Positions 24,537-31,947 of a DNA stretch of 47,442 nucleotides are shown one piece after another. Position numbers and translations under genes: made by a program. Numbering within the stretch: the first letter of the stretch is position 1; each line of letters opens with the position of its first letter. This DNA comes from Lachnospiraceae bacterium UBA6987 (GTDB taxonomy: Bacteria; Bacillota; Clostridia; Lachnospirales; Lachnospiraceae). The notes below the pieces were generated by a model. That model was not told the DNA's origin and did not search any database. It saw only the letters and a list, made by a program, of their open reading frames with translations. The stretch lies in assembly GCA_002449955.1 (NCBI GenBank), contig DJYD01000045.1:1-47442 (forward strand). Reading direction: 5' to 3'.

Positions 24537-24764
24537 TCAGTGAAAAGGCAGGTGGGCAACGCGTCTGGCGGTGACCCAGGCCGCCTGCGTGGGACCGGCG
24601 AAGACCGGGCCCGAGGTGGGAAATGCCCTTACCGTACGGACTGATGACGCAGCACTTGTCGCAGCTGCTCCTGCAGACTCTGTGCTGCCCCAAGAGAAGC
24701 CCTCGACCTGTACTTCACAAGCGACTCCATTAACTAATAAAGAGTAATTAAGATGATCCGCCAT
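24537..24764 (-). pseudogene. Short ORF resembling a truncated biotin-carrier protein
   Basis: The 75-codon frame starts at 24764 with a perfect AAGGAGG seven bases upstream. Residues 5-22 (LNYSLLVNGVACEVQVEG) fit the start of biotin carboxyl carrier subunits of decarboxylases. An Ala/Ser/Thr linker follows, then PTSGPVFAGPTQAAWVTARRVA, which can be laid on the start of a lipoyl/biotinyl domain. The frame ends before any AMKM biotinylation motif, so if this reading is right the protein is dead. A carboxyltransferase gene 1.2 kb away, which lacks a carrier partner, makes this plausible. The alternative is a small unrelated protein. The frame borders the hipBA island. Confidence 0.4.
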
Positions 24765-24797
24765 ACCGGCACCTCCTTACAGTGCCAGTATAGCGGA
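24757..24797 (-). promoter_or_regulatory. Hairpin enclosing Shine-Dalgarno and start codon
   Basis: In minus-strand RNA, bases 24797-24782 pair with 24772-24757 over 16 consecutive positions (14 Watson-Crick and two G-U pairs). The 9-base loop, UGUAAGGAG, exposes the Shine-Dalgarno core, while the AUG of the small ORF lies in the stem. On the + strand the same pairs would be C-A mismatches, so the structure is selected, if at all, in the leftward transcript. Confidence 0.65.
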
Positions 24798-24803
24798 TTA
24801 TTC

Positions 24804-24833
24804 ATAATAAGCTATACATATTTTTTTAAGCAA
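24804..24833 (-). promoter_or_regulatory. Candidate promoter for the hairpin-led small ORF
   Basis: On the minus strand TTGCTT (24828-24833) and TATTAT (24804-24809) are 18 bases apart. The start point would fall at the foot of the hairpin (about 24797). Confidence 0.4.
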
Positions 24834-24836
24834 ACT

Positions 24837-24850
24837 TAATTTATAAATTA
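24837..24850. repeat. Perfect AT-only palindrome downstream of the LysR gene
   Basis: TAATTTATAAATTA is a perfect 14-bp palindrome just beyond the LysR stop codon. It may be a protein-binding site or chance in AT-rich DNA. Confidence 0.3.
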
Positions 24851-24865
24851 TGATTCTTACGGCTT

Positions 24866-25759
24866 TTATTCCGAAAAACTGTGCTCGTGTCCGTTGAATC
24901 TATCGATCAGAAAATCACGGAACTGACGGTAGGCAAGGCTTAAGTGCCGTCCTTTGCGGTATGTAAAAACGATATCACGTGTCTGTGTCACACCTTCGAT
25001 GTCGCGGTAGACGACATCGTCGCTGAACAGATGGCGGAATGAGGCTGACTGAGAGGCAATCGTAATGGCTGAGTTCGAATTGACAAGTTCAAGACGCAGC
25101 AATCTGTCGCATTCCAGCACGGAACGGGGCTGGAAATCCATCTCGTCAAAGATCGCGTCAGTCTGGACCCGGAAGGGGACGCCGCGGTGCAGCAGGGCAA
25201 AACGTTCATTCTCCAGATCCTTAAAACTGAGGGTGTCTTTCACGGCTAAGGGATTGTCCTTATGTATGGCCACCTTAAACCTATCCTGCAGCAGCAGGAG
25301 GGACTCATATTCTTCCCCGTATATTCCGGGCGAGGTCAAAGCAATGACGCACTGCCCGGTGTTCAGCATTTTCTTGATCTCAGTCAGTTCGGCAAATTTC
25401 TGATTCCATTTGTAGTCCGGATGGGCTTCCATGAATACGTGAATGCCCTGCAGGAACTGCGGGCTGGTGACGGCGATCGAGATGGATTTTTCATACTGCG
25501 CGGCCATTTCACGCAGTTCGTGCTTGCAGTCATCGAGTTCTAACAGAATGTGGTTGACCCGCTGAAGAAAGAGCTGGCCGTTCTCATTCAGGATGATCGA
25601 CCGCCCTTTGTGGTCAAAGAGCTGGACGCCCAGCTCATTTTCCAGGCGGGAGATCATGGCGCTTAAGGCGGGCTGGGAGATGTTTAAGTGCTCTGCGGCG
25701 CGGGTAATATGCTGATACTCCGCGACGATCTGAAAATAGCGCAGCTGTGTGATTTCCAT
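24866..25759 (-). CDS. LysR-family transcriptional regulator
   Basis: The 297-residue protein has the N-terminal winged helix-turn-helix (MEITQLRYFQIVAEYQHITRA... with SQPALSAMISRLENELGVQLFD) and a C-terminal periplasmic-binding-like effector domain. The start at 25759 follows an AAAGGGAT site. It is divergent from the carboxyltransferase cluster beginning at 25924, the usual layout for a LysR activator and its target. The intergenic region carries a repeated GCAAA(A)TTAAT element. The likely inducer is the acid or CoA ester handled by that cluster. Confidence 0.92.
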   Translation of the reverse strand: MEITQLRYFQIVAEYQHITRAAEHLNISQPALSAMISRLENELGVQLFDHKGRSIILNENGQLFLQRVNHILLELDDCKHELREMAAQYEKSISIAVTSPQFLQGIHVFMEAHPDYKWNQKFAELTEIKKMLNTGQCVIALTSPGIYGEEYESLLLLQDRFKVAIHKDNPLAVKDTLSFKDLENERFALLHRGVPFRVQTDAIFDEMDFQPRSVLECDRLLRLELVNSNSAITIASQSASFRHLFSDDVVYRDIEGVTQTRDIVFTYRKGRHLSLAYRQFRDFLIDRFNGHEHSFSE

Positions 25760-25780
25760 AAGATCCCTTTCCGTAATTCT

Positions 25781-25838
25781 GCAAAATTAATAATTTCCAC
25801 ATTATGTTAGCATAAAAAAGTGATAATTGCAAATTAAT
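25781..25838. promoter_or_regulatory. Candidate LysR-binding repeats
   Basis: GCAAAATTAAT (25781-25791) and GCAAATTAAT (25829-25838) form a direct repeat in the divergent region. The second copy overlaps the -35 box of the rightward promoter, as expected for a LysR activation site. Confidence 0.4.
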
Positions 25839-25855
25839 TATGAGTCGCCTATGTT
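25827..25855 (+). promoter_or_regulatory. Candidate promoter of the carboxyltransferase cluster
   Basis: TTGCAA (25827-25832) and TATGTT (25850-25855) are 17 bases apart, about 70 bases upstream of the chosen start. Confidence 0.5.
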
Positions 25856-25923
25856 TAAGTTGTCAAAAGCGGAAATGGATCGGGATCCGGTCTGAGCGAA
25901 TAGGGAAAGCAGGAAAAAGAATC

Positions 25924-27480
25924 ATGAGCGAGAAAACTAAACTGGAAATCATGCTCGAAAAGAAAGAGAAGATCAAGCTTGGCGGCGGTCAAAAACGTAT
26001 CGACAAGCAGCATGCAAGCGGCAAGCTGACGGCGCGCGAGAGGCTGGATCTTCTTTTCGATCCGGGAACCTTTCAGGAGTACAACATCTTTATGAAACAC
26101 CGCTGCCATGACTTTGGTATGGAGAAGGTGGAGGCACCGGCGGAAGGTGTTGTGACGGGCTACGGCCTGGTGGATGGCAGGGGAGTTTTTGCCTTTGCCC
26201 ATGATTTTACGGTTATCGGCGGCGCAATGGGAGAAATGCAGGGCATGAAGGTCAAGCGGATCCAGGAGCTGGCGATGGATGCCGGTGTGCCGCTTGTCGG
26301 CTTAAATGACTCCGGCGGCGCCAGGATCCAGGAGGGCCCCGCAACTTCTTATGGAACCATTTTTTACAATAACGTACTTGCCTCCGGCGTGATCCCTCAG
26401 ATTTCTGCCATCATGGGGCCGTGCGCAGGTGGGACGGTCTATTCTCCCGCACTGACGGACTTTGTGCTGTCTGTCGATAAATCCAGCCGTTCCTTCATCA
26501 CAGGGCCGAAGGTCATCAAGGAGGTGACCGGCGAGACTGTGGATGCGGAAACACTCGGCGGAGCTTATACGCACAATACGGTTTCCGGCGTGTCCCATTT
26601 CTTCTGCACGGACGACGCAGACTGCATTGCGAAAATCAAGGTCCTGCTCAGCTACCTGCCGTCCAACAATAGAGAAAATCCCCCGGTATTCCCCACTGCG
26701 GACGATCCGAACCGCCGCTGCGAGATCCTGAATGATTTTGTTCCGGAGAATCTTCGCAAGGCGTACGACATGAAGGACGTGATCCGGGAGATTGCGGATG
26801 ACCACATTTTTTTTGAGACACAGGCTCTGTATGCCACCAACATGGTCACCGGTTTCATTCGCATGAACGGCCGCTCAGTCGGTGTGATTGCCAACCAGCC
26901 TATGGTCAAGGCCGGCTGCATCGATATCAATGCCTCCGATAAGGCCGCGCGCTTCATTCGAACCTGTGACTGCTTTAATGTCCCCTTGCTTTCCATCGCA
27001 GACGTACCCGGCTACATGCCCGGGACCGAGCAGGAATACGGCGGCATCATCCGCCACGGTGCAAAGATGATCTATGCCTGGTCGGAAGCTACCGTGCCGA
27101 AGATCGTCATGGCGATCGGCAAGGTCGTCGGCGGCGCACGCCCCGCTATGTGCAGCTGGGAGCTCAAGCCCGATTTCATCTTTGCCTGGCCGACAGCCCG
27201 CATGATCGTTATGGGCGCTGAGGGCGCAGTCAACATTTGCCGCAAGAGCGAGCTCGCCGACGCAAAGGAAAAGGGAGAAGATGTAGAGGCTCTGCGCCAG
27301 CAATACATCGCGGAGTATGAGGAAGAGTTCTATAACCCTTACAAGGCTTCCGAGTTCGGCAAGTTTGAAGACGTTATCGAACCGGCAGACTCCCGCCGCG
27401 TGATCATAAACACCCTGGAAATGTTCAAGAACAAACAGGTGGTGCTGCCGGCGAAGAAACACGGAAATATACCGCTGTAG
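25924..27480 (+). CDS. Biotin-type acyl-CoA carboxyltransferase subunit
   Basis: I choose the ATG at 25924 (MSEKTKLE), after GCAGGAAAAAG; an ATG at 25840 in the promoter would add 28 unlikely residues. The 518-residue protein is a carboxyltransferase of the propionyl-CoA carboxylase beta / methylmalonyl-CoA decarboxylase alpha / transcarboxylase 12S family. It has the paired crotonase-fold domains and oxyanion loops DSGGARIQEG and IMGPCAGGTVYSPALTDF, then DVPGYMPGTEQEYGGIIRHGAKM and AWPTARMIVMGAEGAVNI. The usual KAYGGAY motif is KVVGGARPAM here, hinting at a different substrate. It moves CO2 between biotin and an acyl-CoA. No intact carrier or sodium-pump subunit is nearby. Confidence 0.92.
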   Translation: MSEKTKLEIMLEKKEKIKLGGGQKRIDKQHASGKLTARERLDLLFDPGTFQEYNIFMKHRCHDFGMEKVEAPAEGVVTGYGLVDGRGVFAFAHDFTVIGGAMGEMQGMKVKRIQELAMDAGVPLVGLNDSGGARIQEGPATSYGTIFYNNVLASGVIPQISAIMGPCAGGTVYSPALTDFVLSVDKSSRSFITGPKVIKEVTGETVDAETLGGAYTHNTVSGVSHFFCTDDADCIAKIKVLLSYLPSNNRENPPVFPTADDPNRRCEILNDFVPENLRKAYDMKDVIREIADDHIFFETQALYATNMVTGFIRMNGRSVGVIANQPMVKAGCIDINASDKAARFIRTCDCFNVPLLSIADVPGYMPGTEQEYGGIIRHGAKMIYAWSEATVPKIVMAIGKVVGGARPAMCSWELKPDFIFAWPTARMIVMGAEGAVNICRKSELADAKEKGEDVEALRQQYIAEYEEEFYNPYKASEFGKFEDVIEPADSRRVIINTLEMFKNKQVVLPAKKHGNIPL

Positions 27481-27544
27481 GAATAATTGCCAATTTACCG
27501 GCAGCAACAAGGATAATCATACTGGAGCAAGAGGAGATAAAGCA

Positions 27545-28756
27545 ATGGCAAAAGGATATGGTCCGCTAAGCGGAGTTACGGTAATTGATCTGACACAGTT
27601 TTTGTCTGGTCCGTTCGCCACGATGATCATGGCTGATATGGGGGCCGACGTTATCAAGGTGGAACGACCTGACCGCCCAAAGGCAAGCGGCCCTTATTTG
27701 AACGGAGAACGCACCTATGATCTTTCGATTATGCGCAGCAAGCGGAGCGTTACCCTGAATTTGAAGGAAGAACTGGACAAAAAGGTGCTTCTGAAGATGG
27801 TCGAGAAGGCTGATGTGATCATTGAGAACTTTAAACCGGGTACGATGGAACGCATGGGGCTCGGTTATGATGTGATCAAAGCGGTCAACCCGAAGATCAT
27901 TTACATGGCTATTTCAGGCTTTGGCTATACCGGACCGTACAAAGACCGGGGGGCCCTGGATATGGTGATTCAGGGTATGAGCGGTCTGATGAGCCTGACC
28001 GGCGATCCGAAGGGTGGAGCGACCCGCTGCGGCACTTCAGTCAGTGATATTTTTACCGGCATTTACAGCTTTGGTGCGGTTTCTGCGGCACTTTATGATC
28101 GCGAAAAGACCGGCAAAGGCCAGTTCATCGATATCGCCATGCTGGATTCGGCTTTCTCCTGCCTGGAAAATGCCGTCATTAACACTTGTGTGACCGGAGA
28201 AAATCCTCAGCGCGTCGGTAATACACATCCGGTCAATGCGCCGTTCGGTACCTTCCCGGCCAAGGATGGTGAAGTTATCATTACCTGCTCGAGGAATTCA
28301 GCTTTTGAGAATCTCTGCCATGCGATCCACCGCGAAGATATGCTGGAGGATCCGCGTTTCAATGATCCGGATGCAAGACGCCTGCACCGGGAAGAGCTTA
28401 CGGAAGAACTGTCGAAGTTTACGCGTGAGCATACAATAGATGAAAATGAGGCAATTCTTGCGGCAGGCGGTGTTCCCTACGGCCGCATCAATACCATGAA
28501 GATGATTTGCGCAGATCCGCAGATTGCTGCGCGGCATATGCTGGTTGAGGTGGATCACAAGGTCGCCGGCAAGTACAAAATGCCCGGCAGCCCGATCAAA
28601 ATGGCGACATATCCCGATACCACGTACGAACCGGCCCCCATGCTGGGTGAAAACAACCGTGAGGTTTTCCGTGATTATGCCGGAATGACGGATGAGGAAA
28701 TCGATGTGCTTTTGAAGGAGCAGGAAGAGTTCCTGAAAGCAAAGAAAGGCAAATAA
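27545..28756 (+). CDS. CaiB/BaiF family III CoA-transferase
   Basis: The 403-residue protein begins after AGAGGAGATAAAGCA. It has the family III features LSGVTVIDLTQFLSGPF, GADVIKVERP, ADVIIENFKPGTMERMGLGYD, the catalytic Asp139 in RGALDMVIQGMSG, and GKGQFIDIAMLDS. Members transfer CoA between carboxylic acids through an aspartyl-CoA anhydride, without ATP. Next to a carboxyltransferase it would activate an imported acid as its CoA ester for decarboxylation or transcarboxylation. The exact acid is unknown. A terminator-like hairpin follows. Confidence 0.93.
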   Translation: MAKGYGPLSGVTVIDLTQFLSGPFATMIMADMGADVIKVERPDRPKASGPYLNGERTYDLSIMRSKRSVTLNLKEELDKKVLLKMVEKADVIIENFKPGTMERMGLGYDVIKAVNPKIIYMAISGFGYTGPYKDRGALDMVIQGMSGLMSLTGDPKGGATRCGTSVSDIFTGIYSFGAVSAALYDREKTGKGQFIDIAMLDSAFSCLENAVINTCVTGENPQRVGNTHPVNAPFGTFPAKDGEVIITCSRNSAFENLCHAIHREDMLEDPRFNDPDARRLHREELTEELSKFTREHTIDENEAILAAGGVPYGRINTMKMICADPQIAARHMLVEVDHKVAGKYKMPGSPIKMATYPDTTYEPAPMLGENNREVFRDYAGMTDEEIDVLLKEQEEFLKAKKGK

Positions 28757-28765
28757 GACTGTAGG

Positions 28766-28807
28766 AACAGAAGCGGTGCAGAGGATTGCTGCATCGTTTC
28801 TGTTTTT
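28766..28807 (+). terminator. Terminator after the CoA-transferase gene
   Basis: A 16-bp stem (AACAGAAGCGGTGCAG with its near-complement) and a 7-base loop runs into T5. The next gene begins only 25 bases later, so this may attenuate rather than end the transcript. Confidence 0.8.
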
Positions 28808-28831
28808 GCCTCATAGATAAAGGGAAAAGGA

Positions 28832-29857
28832 ATGAAAAAGGACAATGCTTTGCCCGGGGGCCCTTCGGTCGGGATCACGATGGGCGATGCTGCCGGCGTG
28901 GGGGCGGAGATCATTGTGAAAGCGGCGGAACACGGCTGCTTTGATGAGGGAGTCAGAGCCGTTTTGATCGGCGATGAACGGCAGTTAAAGCGCGGAATGA
29001 GAGCGGTCGGCACGGCAATCAGCTACACCAAAGTGCAGAATGTCTCCGAAGCGCTGCAGCATACCGGTTTGGTTTTAGTGGACACCGGAACGCTGGATGC
29101 AGATCGTTACCCCTACGGGGAGATGAATATAGACCTGGCACGTGATGCGGGGAACTGCTTAAAGGCCTGCGTAGAAGGCTGCAAAGCGGGCTATCTTGAT
29201 GCGATCTGCTTTGGTCCGAATCAAAAGGCGGGGTTGAAGGCAGCGGGCTTCCATCTGAACGGCGCTGTCGATCTGTTGGCCGGGTTTTACGGAAGCGATG
29301 CATTCCGGATGGAAATGAATGTTCTGGATCATGTCTGGACAGCCCGTGTGACCGGGCATATTCCGCTGCGGGATGTAGGGCCTTCGCTGAGCATCACCAA
29401 GATTTTGCGGGCAGCACGAATGCTTAACGAGACGATGCGGCGAGCCGGATTTGAGAATCCCCGTATTGCGGTTGCCGGTCTCAATCCGCATAATGGTGAA
29501 AACGGGACCTGTGGCAGAGAGGAAATCGACACCATCATACCGGCCGTGGAAGCAGGGAAAAGAGAGGGAATGAATCTCTTTGGCCCCTTCTCTGCAGACA
29601 CTCTGTTTTACCGGGTATTTGGCGGCGAGTTCGACGGCGCCGTGACCATGTATCATGATCAGGGACAGATTGCCATGAAACTTCATGGCTTTGGCGCAGC
29701 GGTTTCGGCTTATGGCGGACTTCCCAAACCTGCGACGACCTGCGCACATGGAACCGCCTATGACATAGCCGGAACGGGGACAGTGGACAGCGGCTCCTGG
29801 GAACATGCTTTTATTCTGGCCAGGAAAATGGTGCTAAGAAAATGTCAAGAGAGTTGA
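28832..29857 (+). CDS. PdxA-family hydroxy-acid dehydrogenase
   Basis: The 341-residue protein has the PdxA landmarks: GITMGDAAGVGAEI (GDPAGIGPE in classical PdxA), metal ligands His176 (TGHIPL), His220 (GLNPHNGENG) and His275 (YHDQGQIAMK), and HGTAYDIAGTG. The family oxidises a beta-hydroxy acid with NAD and divalent metal, often with decarboxylation. Besides vitamin B6 synthesis it includes four-carbon acid-phosphate dehydrogenases and the terephthalate dihydrodiol enzyme TphB. Company of a CoA-transferase and a tricarboxylate-type importer favours a catabolic PdxA2-like role over pyridoxine synthesis. The substrate is unknown. Confidence 0.88.
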   Translation: MKKDNALPGGPSVGITMGDAAGVGAEIIVKAAEHGCFDEGVRAVLIGDERQLKRGMRAVGTAISYTKVQNVSEALQHTGLVLVDTGTLDADRYPYGEMNIDLARDAGNCLKACVEGCKAGYLDAICFGPNQKAGLKAAGFHLNGAVDLLAGFYGSDAFRMEMNVLDHVWTARVTGHIPLRDVGPSLSITKILRAARMLNETMRRAGFENPRIAVAGLNPHNGENGTCGREEIDTIIPAVEAGKREGMNLFGPFSADTLFYRVFGGEFDGAVTMYHDQGQIAMKLHGFGAAVSAYGGLPKPATTCAHGTAYDIAGTGTVDSGSWEHAFILARKMVLRKCQES

Positions 29858-29885
29858 CAGAAAATTATCAAAGCGGACCATTTTT

Positions 29886-29901
29886 ATAACTAATAAGTTA
29901 T
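29886..29901. promoter_or_regulatory. AT-rich palindrome upstream of module copy 1
   Basis: ATAACT and AGTTAT form a perfect 6-bp inverted repeat with an AATA centre, 22 bases upstream of a candidate -35 box, in an otherwise non-coding stretch. It is a plausible regulator-binding site. Confidence 0.4.
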
Positions 29902-29922
29902 GATTATATAATTATCTGGGAA

Positions 29923-29951
29923 TTGTAAAGTTAATGAGATTCATTTAGCAT
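29923..29951 (+). promoter_or_regulatory. Candidate promoter of module copy 1 and tctBAC
   Basis: TTGTAA (29923-29928) and TAGCAT (29946-29951) are 17 bases apart, 50 bases upstream of the first A gene. The boxes are imperfect, consistent with an activated promoter. Confidence 0.4.
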
Positions 29952-30001
29952 CAATATAACAGAAAATGTTAATCGGTCGAATAAGGACTTGGGAGAGACT
30001 T

Positions 30002-30748
30002 ATGGTAATAGATCAGGAAAAATGTATCGGCTGCGGCATCTGCACAGTGTACTGCCCTGCAGATGCGATCCATCTGGTTACAGTGGATGGAAAGCGCAAA
30101 GCCGAAATCGATCAGGATGCCTGCCTTGAGTGCGGCACCTGTATCAGGCCGCGTGTAGTGAAATGTCCCCGCAGTGCGATCTACGAACTGCCGAAGGAAG
30201 AACGTTCCATGGGACGTCAGATGAGGCGGTTTTTCTCTGATCCTTCTACAGCACATCCGCGTACCGGCGTACCTGGCCGCGGCACGGAAGAGGTCAAGAC
30301 CAACGATGTGACCGGCCGTGTGTGTCGTGGAGAGTTGGGACTTTGCCTCGAAATGGGCCGCCCGGTGGTGGGAACTTCTGTCCGTGAGATCGAAAAAGCG
30401 ACCATGCATCTGGCCAGATACGGTATTGTACTTGAGGACTGCAACCCTCTGACTGACCTTGTGGAAGACATTTCAACCGGCAAGTTTAAGGAAGAATACC
30501 TGAATGAGCGTTTTGTGAGCGCGATCATTGAATTCCGGATTCCTTTTGAGCGCGGGGAAGAGATCCTGAAGGTCTGCCAGGATATCGCAAAGGAAGTCGA
30601 TACCGTCTTTTCGATGGATATGATCACCTGCTATAACGAAGACGGGACACTGCCCGGCCTTGAGCTGTGCAAAGAGATGGGCATCCCGGTGCGCGACAAC
30701 TGCAAGGTAAATATCGGCATCGGCCGTCCGTACAAAATCGAAAGGTAA
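30002..30748 (+). CDS. Module protein A, copy 1: di-[4Fe-4S] protein of unknown function
   Basis: The ATG at 30002 follows GGGAGAG. The 248-residue protein starts with two [4Fe-4S] motifs: Cys8, 11, 14, 18 (followed by Pro) and Cys41, 44, 47, 55. The second has an unusually long gap of seven residues before the last Cys. Residues 80-106 carry FFSDP and the signature GRGTEEVKTNDVTGR, then GLCLEMGRPVVGT. The C-terminal ~140 residues (EFRIPFERGEEIL, DTVFSMDM, KVNIGIGRPY) form a domain I do not recognise. It is soluble and probably an electron-transfer or redox enzyme subunit. Protein B1 starts ten bases after its stop. Copies 2 and 3 lie at 34690 and 36153. Confidence 0.85.
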   Translation: MVIDQEKCIGCGICTVYCPADAIHLVTVDGKRKAEIDQDACLECGTCIRPRVVKCPRSAIYELPKEERSMGRQMRRFFSDPSTAHPRTGVPGRGTEEVKTNDVTGRVCRGELGLCLEMGRPVVGTSVREIEKATMHLARYGIVLEDCNPLTDLVEDISTGKFKEEYLNERFVSAIIEFRIPFERGEEILKVCQDIAKEVDTVFSMDMITCYNEDGTLPGLELCKEMGIPVRDNCKVNIGIGRPYKIER

Positions 30749-30758
30749 GGAGGAAGTT

Positions 30759-31406
30759 ATGTCTCATTCATTACACAGGAGAGGCAGTGCCGAATCCTTG
30801 AGTCATGATTATATTTTACTGGTAACAGCGGCCGCCGGCATTAATGCGGCGGGCAGCAAGGACAAGCTTCGCAAGGTCCTGGACGTGGTCTGGGAAGTCG
30901 GTCCGGTCAACACCGGCTCAAACGAAGTAGGAACGATTCTCTCCGGCGTCAGCATCGAAGAAATCAAGGCGGGCTTTACCGAAATCCCCCGCGTGCGCTG
31001 CGTCTTTGACAGTGCAGACAAAATGCGGGAAGTGATTCGCAGGCTTCTGGAAATGGATCTGGGCATTTCCGTGACGGTTTCCGGACCCCGCCTGAAGATC
31101 GAGGAGATCTGCAGGGAATTCGGTATTAAACCGCACTCGGTCAATCTGTCCCTGGATATCTGGGGCAAAAAAGATGAGCTTCCTGAGGAAGAGATCCTGG
31201 AATTCATCACAATGTGCGGTCATGGCATGATCTCACGCTCGTTAGTGGTCGACACCATTGAGAAGGTCAAGGCCGGTCGGCTCACCCCGGAACAGGCAGC
31301 GGTGCGCATGGGCAGCCCCTGCGTCTGCGGCTTCTATAATCCGACCAGGGCGATCCCGATGCTGCAGAAATACGTGCCGCAAAATAGAGAAATCCAGTTT
31401 TTATAG
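30759..31406 (+). CDS. Module protein B, copy 1: His/Cys-conserved protein of unknown function
   Basis: This 215-residue soluble protein starts after AAGGAGG and is paired with A1. It has no domain I recognise. Comparison with B2 and B3 shows an invariant N-terminus (MSH-x-LHR-x-G: His3, His6), GISVTVSG, PHS (His126), TMCGH (Cys153, His155) and a C-terminal PCxCG (Cys188, Cys190). Cys81 lies before FD, but this Cys shifts by one position in copy 2. The conserved His and Cys residues suggest a metal or Fe-S site. Copies 1 and 3 look closer to each other than to copy 2 (shared DYxLLVT and GIN). tctB follows 27 bases later, so module 1 and the importer are probably one transcript. Confidence 0.82.
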   Translation: MSHSLHRRGSAESLSHDYILLVTAAAGINAAGSKDKLRKVLDVVWEVGPVNTGSNEVGTILSGVSIEEIKAGFTEIPRVRCVFDSADKMREVIRRLLEMDLGISVTVSGPRLKIEEICREFGIKPHSVNLSLDIWGKKDELPEEEILEFITMCGHGMISRSLVVDTIEKVKAGRLTPEQAAVRMGSPCVCGFYNPTRAIPMLQKYVPQNREIQFL

Positions 31407-31433
31407 TTTTTTTAGAGGAAGGAATGAGAGCTT

Positions 31434-31934
31434 ATGAAACTCAAAGCAAAAACCGGTGACCTGATCCTGGCAATTTTGTCCGTGATCATCGGCGCTGTCA
31501 TTTTGATTCTGGTCAAGGTTCAGGATCTGCCGATGATTAAGCGCGACATTATGGGCCCTGGGTTTTTCCCCACTATCTGTGGTATTGCGATCATCGTGTG
31601 CGGAGTTCTGCTCTTTTTAGAGACTCTGACACAGAGCAAAAAAGCTGCCGCAGATGAGAACCTTAAGGCGGAGCAGGAGGCTAAAATCCTGAATCCCAGA
31701 GAACTGAAGAATCTTCTGTTTTTCCTGCTTCTGGGTGTATTTGTTCTTGTTGCATACAAATTTCTGGGTATGCTGCTCTGCTTATTTATCAGTGTGGTGG
31801 TTTATCTGATCTTCCAGGGTAAAGAAAAATGGTGGAAAGCATTGATCATCGGTGTTGGCATGACGATCTTCCTGTACCTGATCTTTGTTGTTTTCCTGAA
31901 GGTGCCGGTCCCGAAGGGGCCGCTCGGATTCTGA
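31434..31934 (+). CDS. tctB: Tripartite tricarboxylate transporter, small membrane subunit (TctB)
   Basis: The 166-residue protein has four hydrophobic segments (DLILAILSVIIGAVILILV, GFFPTICGIAIIVCGVLLF, LLFFLLLGVFVLVAYKFLGML, LIIGVGMTIFLYLIFVVFL) and the GPGFFP motif of the TctB family. It forms the membrane part of a secondary, binding-protein-dependent importer with TctA. It is translated from a GAGGAAGGAATG-type site after B1 and is followed 13 bases later by tctA. The order B-A-C differs from the common C-B-A order seen in the second set on the minus strand. Confidence 0.9.
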   Translation: MKLKAKTGDLILAILSVIIGAVILILVKVQDLPMIKRDIMGPGFFPTICGIAIIVCGVLLFLETLTQSKKAAADENLKAEQEAKILNPRELKNLLFFLLLGVFVLVAYKFLGMLLCLFISVVVYLIFQGKEKWWKALIIGVGMTIFLYLIFVVFLKVPVPKGPLGF

Positions 31935-31947
31935 TAGGAGGTGCACG

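Noticed and set aside
24400..24693. Minus-strand frame overlapping the hipA end
   Set aside because: It lies in a different frame from the better-started ORF at 24764, lacks a ribosome site and ends in hydrophobic antisense of AT-rich hipA.
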